64,000 bases of DNA. It comes from Protofrankia sp963555925. Lineage in GTDB: Bacteria > Actinomycetota > Actinomycetes > Frankiales > Frankiaceae. The stretch is from contig CAUVXJ010000031.1 in the NCBI GenBank assembly GCA_963555925.1, forward strand, positions 62,001 to 126,000. Direction: 5' to 3'. Shown in pieces: positions 17,401 through 25,937 of this stretch. Every line of letters starts with the position of its first letter. Position 1 is the first letter of the stretch. Below the pieces are notes generated by a model. It saw only the letters and a list, made by a program, of their open reading frames with translations, was not told the DNA's origin and did not search any database. A program made the translations under genes and the position numbers.

Positions 17401-18565
17401 GATCGCGCCCGCCCCGATTGGTGCCGGCGGCCAGAGCGCCAGTGGCGATGACTCGTCGTGGGTGGCCGCAGATCCCGGGCAGCCGAGCACGGAGCCGTTG
17501 GCCCTTCCCTGCGGGTCGGGTCCAACGGTGATCATTGATGGGCAGCGCTACTCCACCCGGCTCGACGGTCTGCCGGATGACGGCCGAGCGCTGCGGTCCG
17601 TCACGATGAGTCTGTGCACCGACGGTGGAACGGTCACTTTGAGCGCTGGCCCGCATCTGCTGACGACCGAACCCGGGTCGGCGCCGTTCGCGGTCGGCTC
17701 CCTCACGCTGGTCGACAGCGCGCTAGTGGCCCCTGCCGTACCTGTTCGGGCGACCCGGATCGCCGGATGGACGCCGGAGCGGCGCATGGTCGAGATTGCG
17801 GCGGGGGAGCGTAGCTATCTTGCCGTCCGGGAGAACGCCAACGCTTCGTGGACCGCGACCATGAACGGCGTGTCGCTGGCGGCGATCCGAGTGGATGGCT
17901 GGCAGCAGGGATGGATCATTCCGGCCGGGGTGGCCGGCACGATCGTAATCCTGAACCGGCCCGGACAGACCTACCGCCGTGACCTCGGTGCCGGAATGAT
18001 CATGGTTGCGGGGTTGATCGTGCTGGCGGTGCTCCCGTCCGGCCGGCGCAAGCGGACCGGCCGGGCATCGCGTGGGCGGAGCGCCGGTCGGAGGGGCATC
18101 GGCCGGTGGGGTACCGCTCGGTGGGATGCGGGTCGGTGGGGTACCGGTCGGTGGGTCCGGCGGCAACAGCCGGAGCAGGTGCGAGATCATCTCCGCTACG
18201 GTGTCATCGCGGGCGGCATGTGCGCGGTTACGCTGGTCGCAGGTCCGGCCGGGCTGGTGGTCCCGGCGCTGGTCACGGTTACTCGACGTTGGTCAACCGG
18301 GCTGTCCTGGCTTGCCGCCGGTTGTGTGGGCGCTGCCGCGACTGCGGTGGCGCTGGCGCCTGACAGTCTCCCGGGCTCTGGCCGGGGAGCCTTCGGCTGG
18401 CAGGTCCAGCTGTGCGGCGCAGGTGCGTTCGCGTGCGTGCTCACATCCACGGCCGTTCGCCGCGGCGCGCGGCCAGTCGATCTCCCATCGGCGTCGGTTC
18501 TCGCTCAAACGGTTCAACGATGTGATTCTGATGCTGGTATCACAGCACAAAAATCACATTCTTAG
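14438..18565 (+). CDS. AftD-like arabinofuranosyltransferase (DUF3367, GT-C)
   Basis: Very large membrane glycosyltransferase of about 1375 residues, the same size class as mycobacterial AftD, which adds arabinofuranose from decaprenyl-phosphoryl-arabinose to cell-wall arabinan. An N-terminal multi-helix GT-C region (about residues 35-480) includes a first extracytoplasmic loop with aspartates (KLDLAVDPVRFL). A large extracytoplasmic part follows with an F5/8 type C (discoidin) sugar-binding domain at about 780-920 (NAVDGDPGSAWQSV, QWLQVDV). The C-terminal helices are at about 1185-1350. Residues about 690-725 are an Ala/Gly/Pro tandem expansion. The stop TAG uses bases of the TTA target site at the first assembly gap. 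The substrate in this organism is not proven. Confidence 0.88.
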   Translation: MIIFRPRSSAGRWLASPGPQCDAPVAASDHRDHLGRAPRWCIAAMAAGFVLLCLLQAPGRLAADTKLDLAVDPVRFLAANTHLWRSTSDFGLLPNQYVGYVFPMGSFFVSGKVLGLPPWVTQRLWMALILTVASWGVIRLADALRVGGRAQRVIGGIAYSASPFVLGKIGSTSVALTGSAMLPWMVLPLVLAVRRDAVGSLRRLSPRRAAALSGLAIFATGGVNASVTLDVLLCPAVWLVLAGTDRRAWALRGWWILSVLLATGWWVLALGMQRRYGLNFLPYTETATTTTATTSVGEALRGASDWMAYLRLPSPWLPAASEYVTTFAAVLGSGLVAALGVWGLARADLPARRFLVLTFGVGVVAICAAYPGQPASPFADTVRDLFGAPFGFLRNVYKFQPVVRLPMVLGLAHALSVAAAWRRRDRSGAVDRRGRPVGRGRVAARQPGVVVVVVTVASVIAGMTPALAGRITPTGAFRDVPGYWGQAADWLARNPTGGRTLVLPGTAFGEYDWGRPLDEPMQWLARTPWGVRSLIPLGGIGVMRWMDGIERELTLGSAPGLAEALSRAGVGQVLVRNDLQNKDWDVPPSSAQISRALRGSGLRQTARFGPMVPARTAAKARLVPALRNPTQRVPALEVWVVPGGASLVQAYPAATALIVSGGAEATVAMAAQRVLPDQATVLASDLAGTAGPTAAGLTAAGPAAAEPAVAGPTAADPAAADVVGPRTTWVVTDTFTRRDNRFGLVHGAQSYVLGPHEDVAGASGPPDQWTDRAVAGHQTTAGYVGGMSVIASSYGFELAAAPSLAPANAVDGDPGSAWQSVRTDGGSAGQWLQVDVARMVEVPTLTVQLLEESPSRPIVRALRVTTQAGSVVTPVKPIESAQQLAVPAGPTRWFRVGFEQVTGDGDPFLGAGIREMTIPGIRFQRYLQAPSDMARWFSGADSGRIVYAFARNRADPSQPFEDDEERQLSRRFDVPRPLAFTVRGEAVPIAPAPIGAGGQSASGDDSSWVAADPGQPSTEPLALPCGSGPTVIIDGQRYSTRLDGLPDDGRALRSVTMSLCTDGGTVTLSAGPHLLTTEPGSAPFAVGSLTLVDSALVAPAVPVRATRIAGWTPERRMVEIAAGERSYLAVRENANASWTATMNGVSLAAIRVDGWQQGWIIPAGVAGTIVILNRPGQTYRRDLGAGMIMVAGLIVLAVLPSGRRKRTGRASRGRSAGRRGIGRWGTARWDAGRWGTGRWVRRQQPEQVRDHLRYGVIAGGMCAVTLVAGPAGLVVPALVTVTRRWSTGLSWLAAGCVGAAATAVALAPDSLPGSGRGAFGWQVQLCGAGAFACVLTSTAVRRGARPVDLPSASVLAQTVQRCDSDAGITAQKSHS

Positions 18566-18773
18566 AGCGNNNNNNNNNNNNNNNNNNNNNNNNNNNNNNN
18601 NNNNNNNNNNNNNNNNNNNNNNNNNNNNNNNNNNNNNNNNNNNNNNNNNNNNNNNNNNNNNNNNNNNNNNNNNNNNNNNNNNNNNNNNNNNNNNNNNNNN
18701 NNNNNNNNNNNNNNNNNNNNNNNNNNNNNNNNNNNNNNNNNNNNNNNNNNNNNNNNNNNNNNNNNNNTCGCTC
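18565..18773. other. Assembly gap (18570-18767), probably a third MITE-A copy
   Basis: The left flank reads TTA-GAGCG and the right flank TCGCTC-TTA, exactly the two termini and TTA target duplication of the 161-bp MITE at 12718-12878. The 198 N are probably an estimated gap over this repeat. The right TTA is again followed by a terminal-repeat-like sequence, GAGCACCCGGCAACAGGG. Confidence 0.65.
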
Positions 18774-18946
18774 TTAGAGCACCCGGCAACAGGGGACGCC
18801 GCCTGAGCCTGCCGCTGGGTCATTACGGCCTTGAACGGTTGCGAATCGGCCGTTCTCACGTTTGATCGGTTCGCTCGAGAAGAGTCGCATCAAGCGGATT
18901 TGGTGGCGTCTTCCGCAGGTGATCGGCTCGTGCGACGGATCCGGAG

Positions 18947-20626
18947 ATGAAAGAGGTCTTCGCCACTATTCCAGCCCGAATCCCATCAACTGACCTGACG
19001 GGACGGAAACTGGGTCGTGTGGGGTGTGTCGTGGGGACCACTAAGTGGAAGGAAGGTGTCAGAATCGACTCCCGCGAGATGTGGCGGCCGACGCCGGTTG
19101 CGGAACCACTCGTCGGTCTGGTCCCGTATCCCCGATCCGGGTCATCCGCTCCCCACCGGTCGACAAGGTCGGTCCACGCCGGGCCCGAGCCCGTGCGGCC
19201 TGCCCGTGAACGGCGTTTCTCGGTGTTGGAAGATATGATCATGGCATCGGATCGCCGGTCGGCGCCGGTTTCGGTTGGCATGATCGCCCGTACCCGTGAG
19301 GCCATCGACCCGGGGACATTGCGCAGAGCGGTGCACGGTACGATGGCCCGCTATTCGATGGCGCGAGCACGGATGCGCACCGGTCTGCGTGGCCGGCGTT
19401 GGTCATTCCCGGACGTCGCCGATATTCCGATCATTACAGCCAGCGGTCATGATGATGGAGACCTCTGGGATGCGTTCGCAGGTCTGTGCTCCCGCCCCTT
19501 TGCCCTGAGCCGGGCGCCTGCGGTGCGGGTTCTGCACATGCGGTTGCCCGACGATGAGGCACTCGCGGTTGCCGCGCATCATGTCGCTCTCGACGGATTG
19601 AGCGTGGCCATGCTGCTGCGCGCGATCCTGGAGAGCTGTGTCGTCCCGGAGCGCCGTGTCGTCACCATGCCGCGTCGTCCATCCGGGACAGCTGTTGACA
19701 ATCTGGTGGACGGCGGTGTTCCCCGGAGCGCTACCGCCGGTAGCGACATCTCCGGGGCCGACATCTCCGGGGGCGCCGGGCTCTCGCTCCACCATCGGCG
19801 GGCGGCTCCGTCCGTGGAATGGATCAGCCGCTTCGTGCCTGGCCCGACAGCGCTGCGCCGGCCGATGCGGGGGCGGATCGCCCCCGCGCCCGGCCCCGGC
19901 CGGCGCGACCGCACATCACCGGATGGCCAGGTCGGTCTCTACGGTGTGTACTGCATGACGGTTCCCGTCCCAAGGGCCGGGCGGCTTGCCACCGGTGGCG
20001 CGGTCACCGTCAATGATCTTTTGCTGGGGGCCGCCGCCGCGGCGGTGGAGCGGTGGAACACCGCGGCCGGGCGGGAGACCGGGCGGTTGCGGGTACGTAT
20101 GCCGATCAACCTTCGTGACCGCGATGCGGAGGTTGCCCTTGGTAACTTTACGGGAGAAGCGGTGATTGCCATGACACCGCTGGACCGGCGCGACCCCGAA
20201 ACCCTGCTGGCCGCGGTGTGCCGACAGACGGCGGCCAGCAAGGCGGCAGGGCCGCCCGCGGAGACCGGGAACGCCCTGCGCTGCACTGCCTGGCTGCCCG
20301 GCCCGGCCCGGCACGCGCTGCTGCGCTTCGCCGCGACCGTCGTGCGACCGCTACTGATGCCGACGGCCAGTGTGACCAACCTCGGACGGCTGCCTGGCCG
20401 GCTTACGTCGGGCGCTGACACCCCGCAGATCACATCGCTGTACTTCGCCGCGTTCGCGGGTCTGCCACAGGGACTTGTGATCACTGCCACGGGCTATGGT
20501 GGCGATCTGAACCTGGCGTTCTGTTACCATCGTGACCTTTTTGATCAATCGGCTGTGCGGCGCTTCGCCACGCTCTACCAGGTGGCTCTCGATGATCTGA
20601 CCCGCGTACCCGACCCGCGCACCTGA
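18947..20626 (+). CDS. Condensation-domain acyltransferase (PapA/wax-ester-synthase-like)
   Basis: Up to 559 residues with the chloramphenicol-acetyltransferase fold used by polyketide-associated (Pap) and wax-ester-type acyltransferases. The catalytic HHxxxDG motif is present (AAHHVALDGLS, about residue 212), as are an N-terminal VLEDMIMASDRRSAPVSV segment, a central NDLLLGAAAAAVERW segment and a C-terminal TNLGRLPGRL segment. The true start is unclear: ATG 18947 has GGAG directly adjacent, and ATG 19079 is also in frame; homology begins near 19220. It lies between the arabinosyltransferase and convergent GT4 gene, so it may acylate the glycan or a glycolipid (inference). Confidence 0.8.
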   Translation: MKEVFATIPARIPSTDLTGRKLGRVGCVVGTTKWKEGVRIDSREMWRPTPVAEPLVGLVPYPRSGSSAPHRSTRSVHAGPEPVRPARERRFSVLEDMIMASDRRSAPVSVGMIARTREAIDPGTLRRAVHGTMARYSMARARMRTGLRGRRWSFPDVADIPIITASGHDDGDLWDAFAGLCSRPFALSRAPAVRVLHMRLPDDEALAVAAHHVALDGLSVAMLLRAILESCVVPERRVVTMPRRPSGTAVDNLVDGGVPRSATAGSDISGADISGGAGLSLHHRRAAPSVEWISRFVPGPTALRRPMRGRIAPAPGPGRRDRTSPDGQVGLYGVYCMTVPVPRAGRLATGGAVTVNDLLLGAAAAAVERWNTAAGRETGRLRVRMPINLRDRDAEVALGNFTGEAVIAMTPLDRRDPETLLAAVCRQTAASKAAGPPAETGNALRCTAWLPGPARHALLRFAATVVRPLLMPTASVTNLGRLPGRLTSGADTPQITSLYFAAFAGLPQGLVITATGYGGDLNLAFCYHRDLFDQSAVRRFATLYQVALDDLTRVPDPRT

Positions 20627-20628
20627 TC

Positions 20629-20658
20629 CGGGTTGACCCGGTTGACCGGGTCAACCCG
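20629..20658. terminator. Perfect 13-bp stem between convergent genes
   Basis: CGGGTTGACCCGG and CCGGGTCAACCCG pair exactly around the loop TTGA. It lies just after the acyltransferase stop and before the convergent GT4 stop, so it probably terminates both. Confidence 0.8.
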
Positions 20659-20702
20659 TGATGAAGGGCTTCAGTGCCGTGGCATGGGGAACCCCTGGCG
20701 CA

Positions 20703-22262
20703 CTAACCGGTCGCGGCAGGGGTTCTGCTCGCTTCCACGGCATCGGGCCGGGCACATCGGACTGCGGCGACCAGCAGGTCCTCCCCAGTCGCGGCCCGTA
20801 CCTCGATCGGGCCGGTGACACCGGCCCGGACGAGTGCGGCACGAGCATCGGCGAGGCCCGCACCGTAGAGCACCGCGACCGCGCGGCCGAAATCGTCTCC
20901 GGCGCGGACCGTCCCGCCGTGGTAAGGCCCGTCACGGTAAGGCCCGTCACTTTCGGGGACATTGCGATATACCAGGTCGGTACGGCGCAGGGCTGGCAGC
21001 GCCTGCCTCGGCGTCAGCAGGAATTCCGCGCGGGTGACAAGGACGTCGCTGCGGCGTGATTCCCGCGGGCGGCGGCCCGGCGCGCGGTTGCCCAACCTGT
21101 CCATCTCGGCGGTCACGATGCGGGCCAGCAGCTCGGCGGTGGCGTCCCAGGAGAAGCGTGCGGCCCACGCCCGCGCCCGTTCGCGCCAGCGGGTCGCCGT
21201 GACCGGGTCTGCGAGTGCGCAGAGTGCGGCATCGATCGTGGATCCGAGCGCATCGGTGTCATCCGCCAACCAGCCGGTATTGCCATGGCGGACGGCATCG
21301 CGTAGCCCGGGTACACGGAATGCCACGGCCGGGACACCATGGGCATTGGCCTCCAGGACGGACAAACCCCACCCTTCGCCGTGGGACGGATTCACGGTCA
21401 ACCAGGCCGTCGACAGCAGCCGGTCCCGTTTCATCGCCGTCACGTAGCCGTGCCAGTGCACAATGTCCTCGCCGAGACCGAGCTCGGCCGCGTGCCGAAC
21501 GAGCCGTTCCCGGTCCGGTCCGTCCCCGACCACGTCGAGGATCAGTCCCGGATGGGCCGCGCGAAGCGTGGGAAGCGCGTCGAGCAGCAGGTGCAGCCGC
21601 TTGTGCGGGACGAGGCGGCCCACACAGACGATGGTCGGCCGGTCCGCCGGTCGGCTTGACCCGTCATCCCGCGGAAGATCGACGCCGCCGGGCACGATGA
21701 AACGTGGCCCGCGCAGCTTCAGGACCTCCCACGCTTCGTCCCTGGTCGAGGGTGACACGACGGCCACGGGACACTGTCGGTACACCCAGCGGCTACCGGG
21801 GGCCTCCAGCAGCTGTCCGATCCGGGCCACGGGCGCCGGGAAGTAGAGCGGGAACTGCCGCTGGTGGACGTGGTGCACAACCTGGACGACCGGGGTACCG
21901 GGCAGCACCAGCGGGCTGAAGAACGGGATGCCGTTCTGGCAGTCCACCACGGCGTCGATGTCGTGCCGGTCGCGTAGGAGACGGGCCAGCGCGGCCGGGT
22001 ATACCCCGAATGTCCCACCCGAGCGCTCGACGTCGATGCCCCTTACTTTCTGCCATCGTTGAGTGTCGGCCGGTCGGGAGGTGAACAGACTCACCCGCGC
22101 GCCAGCCGCGGCAAACCGCTCTGCGACCGATTGGCAGTAGAGCTCGGCGCCCCCGGCCTGAGGATGTTCAAGATCACGCCAGTTGAGAAACACCACACGA
22201 CGGCCAGCGAGCGTATCCAGTTGCCTGCCCAGATCGCCCGCTGGTGCTGCAATTGCGGGCAC
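20703..22262 (-). CDS. GT4-family glycosyltransferase
   Basis: About 519 residues from a GTG at 22262, with GAAGGGAG about 9 bases before it. An upstream in-frame start at 22604 would run into the divergent flippase gene and adds sequence without homology. A GT-B fold is evident: the N-domain starts RRVVFLNWRDLEHPQAGGAE, and the C-domain has IVCVGRLVPHKRLHLLLDAL and the donor-site motif HGEGWGLSVLEANAHGVPAV (E-x7-E). A C-terminal extension of about 120 residues is arginine-rich and carries a short YRDGPYHGG repeat; it is not part of the usual family. It probably extends a polyprenyl-linked glycan in the cytosol. Confidence 0.88.
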   Translation of the reverse strand: MPAIAAPAGDLGRQLDTLAGRRVVFLNWRDLEHPQAGGAELYCQSVAERFAAAGARVSLFTSRPADTQRWQKVRGIDVERSGGTFGVYPAALARLLRDRHDIDAVVDCQNGIPFFSPLVLPGTPVVQVVHHVHQRQFPLYFPAPVARIGQLLEAPGSRWVYRQCPVAVVSPSTRDEAWEVLKLRGPRFIVPGGVDLPRDDGSSRPADRPTIVCVGRLVPHKRLHLLLDALPTLRAAHPGLILDVVGDGPDRERLVRHAAELGLGEDIVHWHGYVTAMKRDRLLSTAWLTVNPSHGEGWGLSVLEANAHGVPAVAFRVPGLRDAVRHGNTGWLADDTDALGSTIDAALCALADPVTATRWRERARAWAARFSWDATAELLARIVTAEMDRLGNRAPGRRPRESRRSDVLVTRAEFLLTPRQALPALRRTDLVYRNVPESDGPYRDGPYHGGTVRAGDDFGRAVAVLYGAGLADARAALVRAGVTGPIEVRAATGEDLLVAAVRCARPDAVEASRTPAATG

Positions 22263-22479
22263 CAGGTCTGCTCCCTTCAGCTCGACCCCGAACCGGCCCT
22301 GTGGCTTTCGGCGCAGTCTCGCCGCGCCGTTCCAGGCTCCGCGCGATGATGGTGCCAGATCGCGGGCACCCGATGCGGGTCGGGTAGGGCCTTGGCCTAC
22401 CGTGGGCAGACGACGTCCGGAAAATGGCGGCAAAACGCCGACGCGCTGTCGGACGCGATAGCGTGCTGGAGGAAGCTGG
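22263..22479. promoter_or_regulatory. Divergent promoter region
   Basis: 217 bases between the divergent GT4 and flippase starts. They should hold both promoters, but I could not assign confident -35/-10 boxes. Confidence 0.35.
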
Positions 22480-23889
22480 ATGGCGATCGCAGCGCGTGAG
22501 TTGATCGTGCGGGTCCTCGCCGGCCCCGGGTCGCTCGCGGTTGCCGGGGTTGTCGTCAACGGCGGAAACCTCCTGGTCAACCTTGTACTCGCACGCGTAC
22601 TCAATGCTACGAACTATGGCGCCCTCGTCGTTCAGACCGGAATCTTCCTGATACTGTCGATGGGTGGCTCGGCATTGCAGGTCGCCGTGGTACAGCGGGA
22701 CACCGCTTTCCCCGGTGATACCCGACACGCGCGGGGGTTCTGGATTCGCCGGCTGCGCGGTGTCTGCACAGTTGTGGTTGTCGTCACTTGTGTCGTCGGT
22801 CTGGTGGTATGCGGCCCGGCGGCGGCGCTCCTGTCTTATCCGCATCCATTCGCGATTGCCGAGGCGATCGCGGGAGCTGCGATCTGGGTCTCACTTTCGG
22901 TCGAGCGTGGTCTGTTGCAGGCGCGTCGCGCCTACCGGGAACTCGCATATAACTTTGTACTTGAGGGTGCTGGTCGCATCGTCGTCATCATCGGTCTGGC
23001 ATTCGCCGGATTCGGAGTCAACGGTGCGGGCCTCGGGCTGATCGTCGGTGTTCTGTGCGGCACCGCACATGCCCGCCGGCGTACGGCCCGGACTACACGG
23101 GGAAAGACCACGCGGGGAATGACCCCGCCGGGATTGTCGGACACCCGGCCCATGCCCACGCTGTGGTACGACACGACGGCCGCTCTCGGCGCGCTGGTGC
23201 CACTCGCGATGTTGCAGAACATGGACGTGGTCATCGTCGGCTGGCTCAACCCCACCGAGGTCGGGGCCTACGCGGCTGTTTCGACGGCCTGCAAGGTGCC
23301 GGTGTTCATCGGTCTGGCCGTGGCGAACTTCCTGCTCCCGGAGGCGGCTCAGCGCCGTGCACAGGATCGTCCCGCCACCACGGCCCTGCTCGCGGCGGTC
23401 GCCTGGGTGGCCGCCCCCGGCCTGCTGCTGGTGGGGACAGGCGTGGTCGCGGCCAGACCCGTGCTGTCAGTGGTGTTCGGCCCGCACCTGGCCGCGGGCG
23501 CCTCGACACTGTGGATCCTGGCACTGGCCATGACCTGTCTTGCCGTGACGCTGCTGTTCACCAACTACCTGCTCGGGGCCGGCCGGCGGGACGTCGTGGG
23601 CGTGCTCGCGGCCGGTACTGTGCTCACCGCCGCGGGCTTGGCTGCCGCCGGTGGTCACCTGGTCGCCACGGCCACTGTGGGTCTCGTCTGTCAGGCGGTG
23701 ACCGCGGCGATGGCCGGCCTCATGGTGGTGCGGGCTCATCGGCCGGCAGCGCGGGACCTGCGCATCCCGGTCGCGGGGCGGCAGCCGGCCAGGCTCGGCG
23801 GCCACGAGCCGGGTGCCGGGTCCGAGCCGCCGGCGCAACGCGCGCCGCGGTCTGCGGCCCTGTCCGGTGGTTCTGTCCGCGAGCGGTAG
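22480..23889 (+). CDS. Polysaccharide flippase (Wzx/MATE-like, MVF superfamily)
   Basis: About 469 residues from an ATG at 22480, with GGAGG 7 bases upstream. At least eleven or twelve hydrophobic helices are visible, beginning SLAVAGVVVNGGNLLVNLVL and including AMLQNMDVVIVGWLNPTEVG, a typical helix-7 region of the polysaccharide-transport family. A cytoplasmic loop at about residues 195-225 is expanded with Thr/Arg/Gly repeats. The C-terminal 45 residues are soluble and low-complexity. It should flip lipid-linked saccharides across the membrane, matching the surrounding glycosyltransferases. Confidence 0.88.
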   Translation: MAIAARELIVRVLAGPGSLAVAGVVVNGGNLLVNLVLARVLNATNYGALVVQTGIFLILSMGGSALQVAVVQRDTAFPGDTRHARGFWIRRLRGVCTVVVVVTCVVGLVVCGPAAALLSYPHPFAIAEAIAGAAIWVSLSVERGLLQARRAYRELAYNFVLEGAGRIVVIIGLAFAGFGVNGAGLGLIVGVLCGTAHARRRTARTTRGKTTRGMTPPGLSDTRPMPTLWYDTTAALGALVPLAMLQNMDVVIVGWLNPTEVGAYAAVSTACKVPVFIGLAVANFLLPEAAQRRAQDRPATTALLAAVAWVAAPGLLLVGTGVVAARPVLSVVFGPHLAAGASTLWILALAMTCLAVTLLFTNYLLGAGRRDVVGVLAAGTVLTAAGLAAAGGHLVATATVGLVCQAVTAAMAGLMVVRAHRPAARDLRIPVAGRQPARLGGHEPGAGSEPPAQRAPRSAALSGGSVRER

Positions 23890-23952
23890 GTCACCCCGCG
23901 GTTTTTTCATCCTGACCATCCATGGCCCGGTCGTCATCGGAGACTAGGAGCC

Positions 23953-25920
23953 ATGCGTCGGAAATCCGTATCGGGGGACCATCCGCCCGCACCCAGTGGC
24001 CAACCGGCGCTCGATCATGGTTCTGTCAGTGGGCCCCGAGGCCCTGGGCACGCTGGGGATGTATCCGGCGATCCGGGCCAGGCGGCGGGCCTGGCGGCGG
24101 GGCAGGGCGGCGGCGATCGGGCGGCGGGCGTGCACGGGCTTGTCGTGGCGTCCCCGGGGCGGACTTCGTCGCGCTCCATGCCTGCTCCCGCGGCTGCTGC
24201 CGATGGGGTCATCCCGGCTGTCGTTCCCGGGGCCGCCCCCACCCCGGTGGCGCCACCCGTGCCCGCGCCGCCGGAAACCGGCCGTGGCCCATCCGGTGGG
24301 AGGCAGCGGGGCACGACCCGCCGTCGGATCGTGCTCGGTGCGGCGGCGACAGGTCTCGGCGCTCTCGCCGCCACGGGAATCGCGAAGCTGGCAGGTGGCT
24401 CGCGGCGAGCCGTACCGTCCGACGCGCTTGTGCTCTTCGGCGCGCCCGACAGTTTCGGGGACCACACCGAGGGTATCCGAGTCGCCACAGTGGATGTTCC
24501 AGGCTGGGGTTTCGGGCCTGGCCAGGCCGCATACATGTCGACCGTCACCTCCGACGGGACCGTCTTCACCGCCACCACACCCTTCTCGGACAACCAGGCT
24601 CAGCCGACCGGGTCGGGCATGGAGCTGGCGGTGTTCGAACCGGGTCCGGTGAGTTTCACCCGCCTGGTCATACCGTCAAGCACAGGGCGGACGGAGCTGC
24701 CACGCGCCGAGCCGGGGTTTCGCGGTATCGGCGGAGCCGATGTGGCCGATGTGGCGGTGATCGGTTCAGGGCCTGACGAACGGGTGGTGTTCGTCTCGTC
24801 CGTGTCCTACTTCGGCTGGGATACGGCTGTCTACGGGCAGCTACCGGCGCTCGGGCAGATCCGCCGCCCGGCGCGGGGACGACCCTGGCGTTACGACCCG
24901 GCCGGCTCGTGGACGACCGACCAGCTCGCCGCGACCGCGCCGCCCGCCGCGGCCACGACCGCCTTCCCGCGTGAGGGCAGCGGCGAACCGAGGTGGTCAC
25001 GCGGCCCGGCGGCGATCAGCAGACTACCGGACAGCGGCCACCTGGTGATCGCGCAGTACTTCGGCGCCAGCAGCCTCGGCACCGCTCAGGGCGCGCTGTT
25101 GGTCGTCGACACCGCGGGTCGGGTGCGCGCCACCTGGCAGTACCCGGAGGTCCGGGTCTTCGGCGTACCTGTGGTGGTGAGCCCCCGCGAGGTTGTCGCC
25201 GATCCGACGAGCCGGGCCGGCGACGAGCGGTTTGTGCTGATCACTGATTGTCGGACAGCGGACAACAAGGTCGTCTCGTTCCCCGTCCAGGAGTTCTCCT
25301 ACGCCGCGGGTGCCGGGCGCCGAGAGCTTGGGACGATCACTCCACGTAGCGTCCCGGTGCGTGCCGCCGCGGACGGCTCGCGGATGGAGACCGCCTGTTT
25401 CGACGCCAACGGCACCCTGTACATCGCCCGCACCACGGCGGACGGACTGCGCGCCGCGACGCTCGCCGTCTACCCCAAGATCGGTAGCGAGCGGGGTCTG
25501 GTCAGCCGGACGCCGGCGGTCGACGGCTGGCCGGCGCAGAGCTGGGGGGTGCTGAACCCACCGGAGTACTTCGTTGCGGGCACCGACACGGGCGGTCTCG
25601 TCCGCAGTATCGTTCTCGACCCGGCCAGCGGGGCGGTTGTCCTCGCCGGGCTCGACGGCGTGGTGCAGCTCGTCCGGCCGTCGGGTCGGGGCCGGGACAT
25701 GACCTTCGCGTCGGGCCGGCCGCTGGACATCGGTCTGGGTACACTACGACGCCCGTCGACCCGCTACATCGGCGTCCGGCGGGGCGCCGTCGATGCACAC
25801 CGCGGGGTGATGTGGCTTCCCGTCAACCAGTTGGTACTCGACGCCATCCCGTGGCCGTACCCGCCGTTCAAGCTCGACCAGTGGCTGATGCGCGTCGACC
25901 TGCGTGCCCTGCTGCCCTGA
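23953..25920 (+). CDS. Tat-exported protein of unknown function
   Basis: About 655 residues from an ATG at 23953, with TAGGAG upstream. The first 115 residues are Pro/Ala/Gly-rich. Then comes a twin-arginine-type segment TTRRRIVLGAAATGLGALAA, followed by about 530 residues of secreted sequence with repeated beta-strand and aromatic patterns (VTSDGTVFTATTP, VVFVSSVSYFGWD, DANGTLYIARTT, DPASGAVVLAGLDGVVQLV). These resemble a beta-propeller, though I recognise no family. The long N-region ahead of the Tat motif is unusual and could mean a later start. It follows the flippase by 63 bases, so it may belong to the glycan cluster. Confidence 0.75.
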   Translation: MRRKSVSGDHPPAPSGQPALDHGSVSGPRGPGHAGDVSGDPGQAAGLAAGQGGGDRAAGVHGLVVASPGRTSSRSMPAPAAAADGVIPAVVPGAAPTPVAPPVPAPPETGRGPSGGRQRGTTRRRIVLGAAATGLGALAATGIAKLAGGSRRAVPSDALVLFGAPDSFGDHTEGIRVATVDVPGWGFGPGQAAYMSTVTSDGTVFTATTPFSDNQAQPTGSGMELAVFEPGPVSFTRLVIPSSTGRTELPRAEPGFRGIGGADVADVAVIGSGPDERVVFVSSVSYFGWDTAVYGQLPALGQIRRPARGRPWRYDPAGSWTTDQLAATAPPAAATTAFPREGSGEPRWSRGPAAISRLPDSGHLVIAQYFGASSLGTAQGALLVVDTAGRVRATWQYPEVRVFGVPVVVSPREVVADPTSRAGDERFVLITDCRTADNKVVSFPVQEFSYAAGAGRRELGTITPRSVPVRAAADGSRMETACFDANGTLYIARTTADGLRAATLAVYPKIGSERGLVSRTPAVDGWPAQSWGVLNPPEYFVAGTDTGGLVRSIVLDPASGAVVLAGLDGVVQLVRPSGRGRDMTFASGRPLDIGLGTLRRPSTRYIGVRRGAVDAHRGVMWLPVNQLVLDAIPWPYPPFKLDQWLMRVDLRALLP

Positions 25921-25937
25921 GTCAGCCCTGAGTCTGG

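Noticed and set aside
14438..18565. MITE-caused truncation of the AftD-like gene
   Set aside because: The stop TAG is formed with or without the element because the right target copy is also followed by G.
22263..22604. Long N-terminal extension of the minus-strand GT4
   Set aside because: It would overlap the flippase start and has no homology; GTG 22262 has a good ribosome site.
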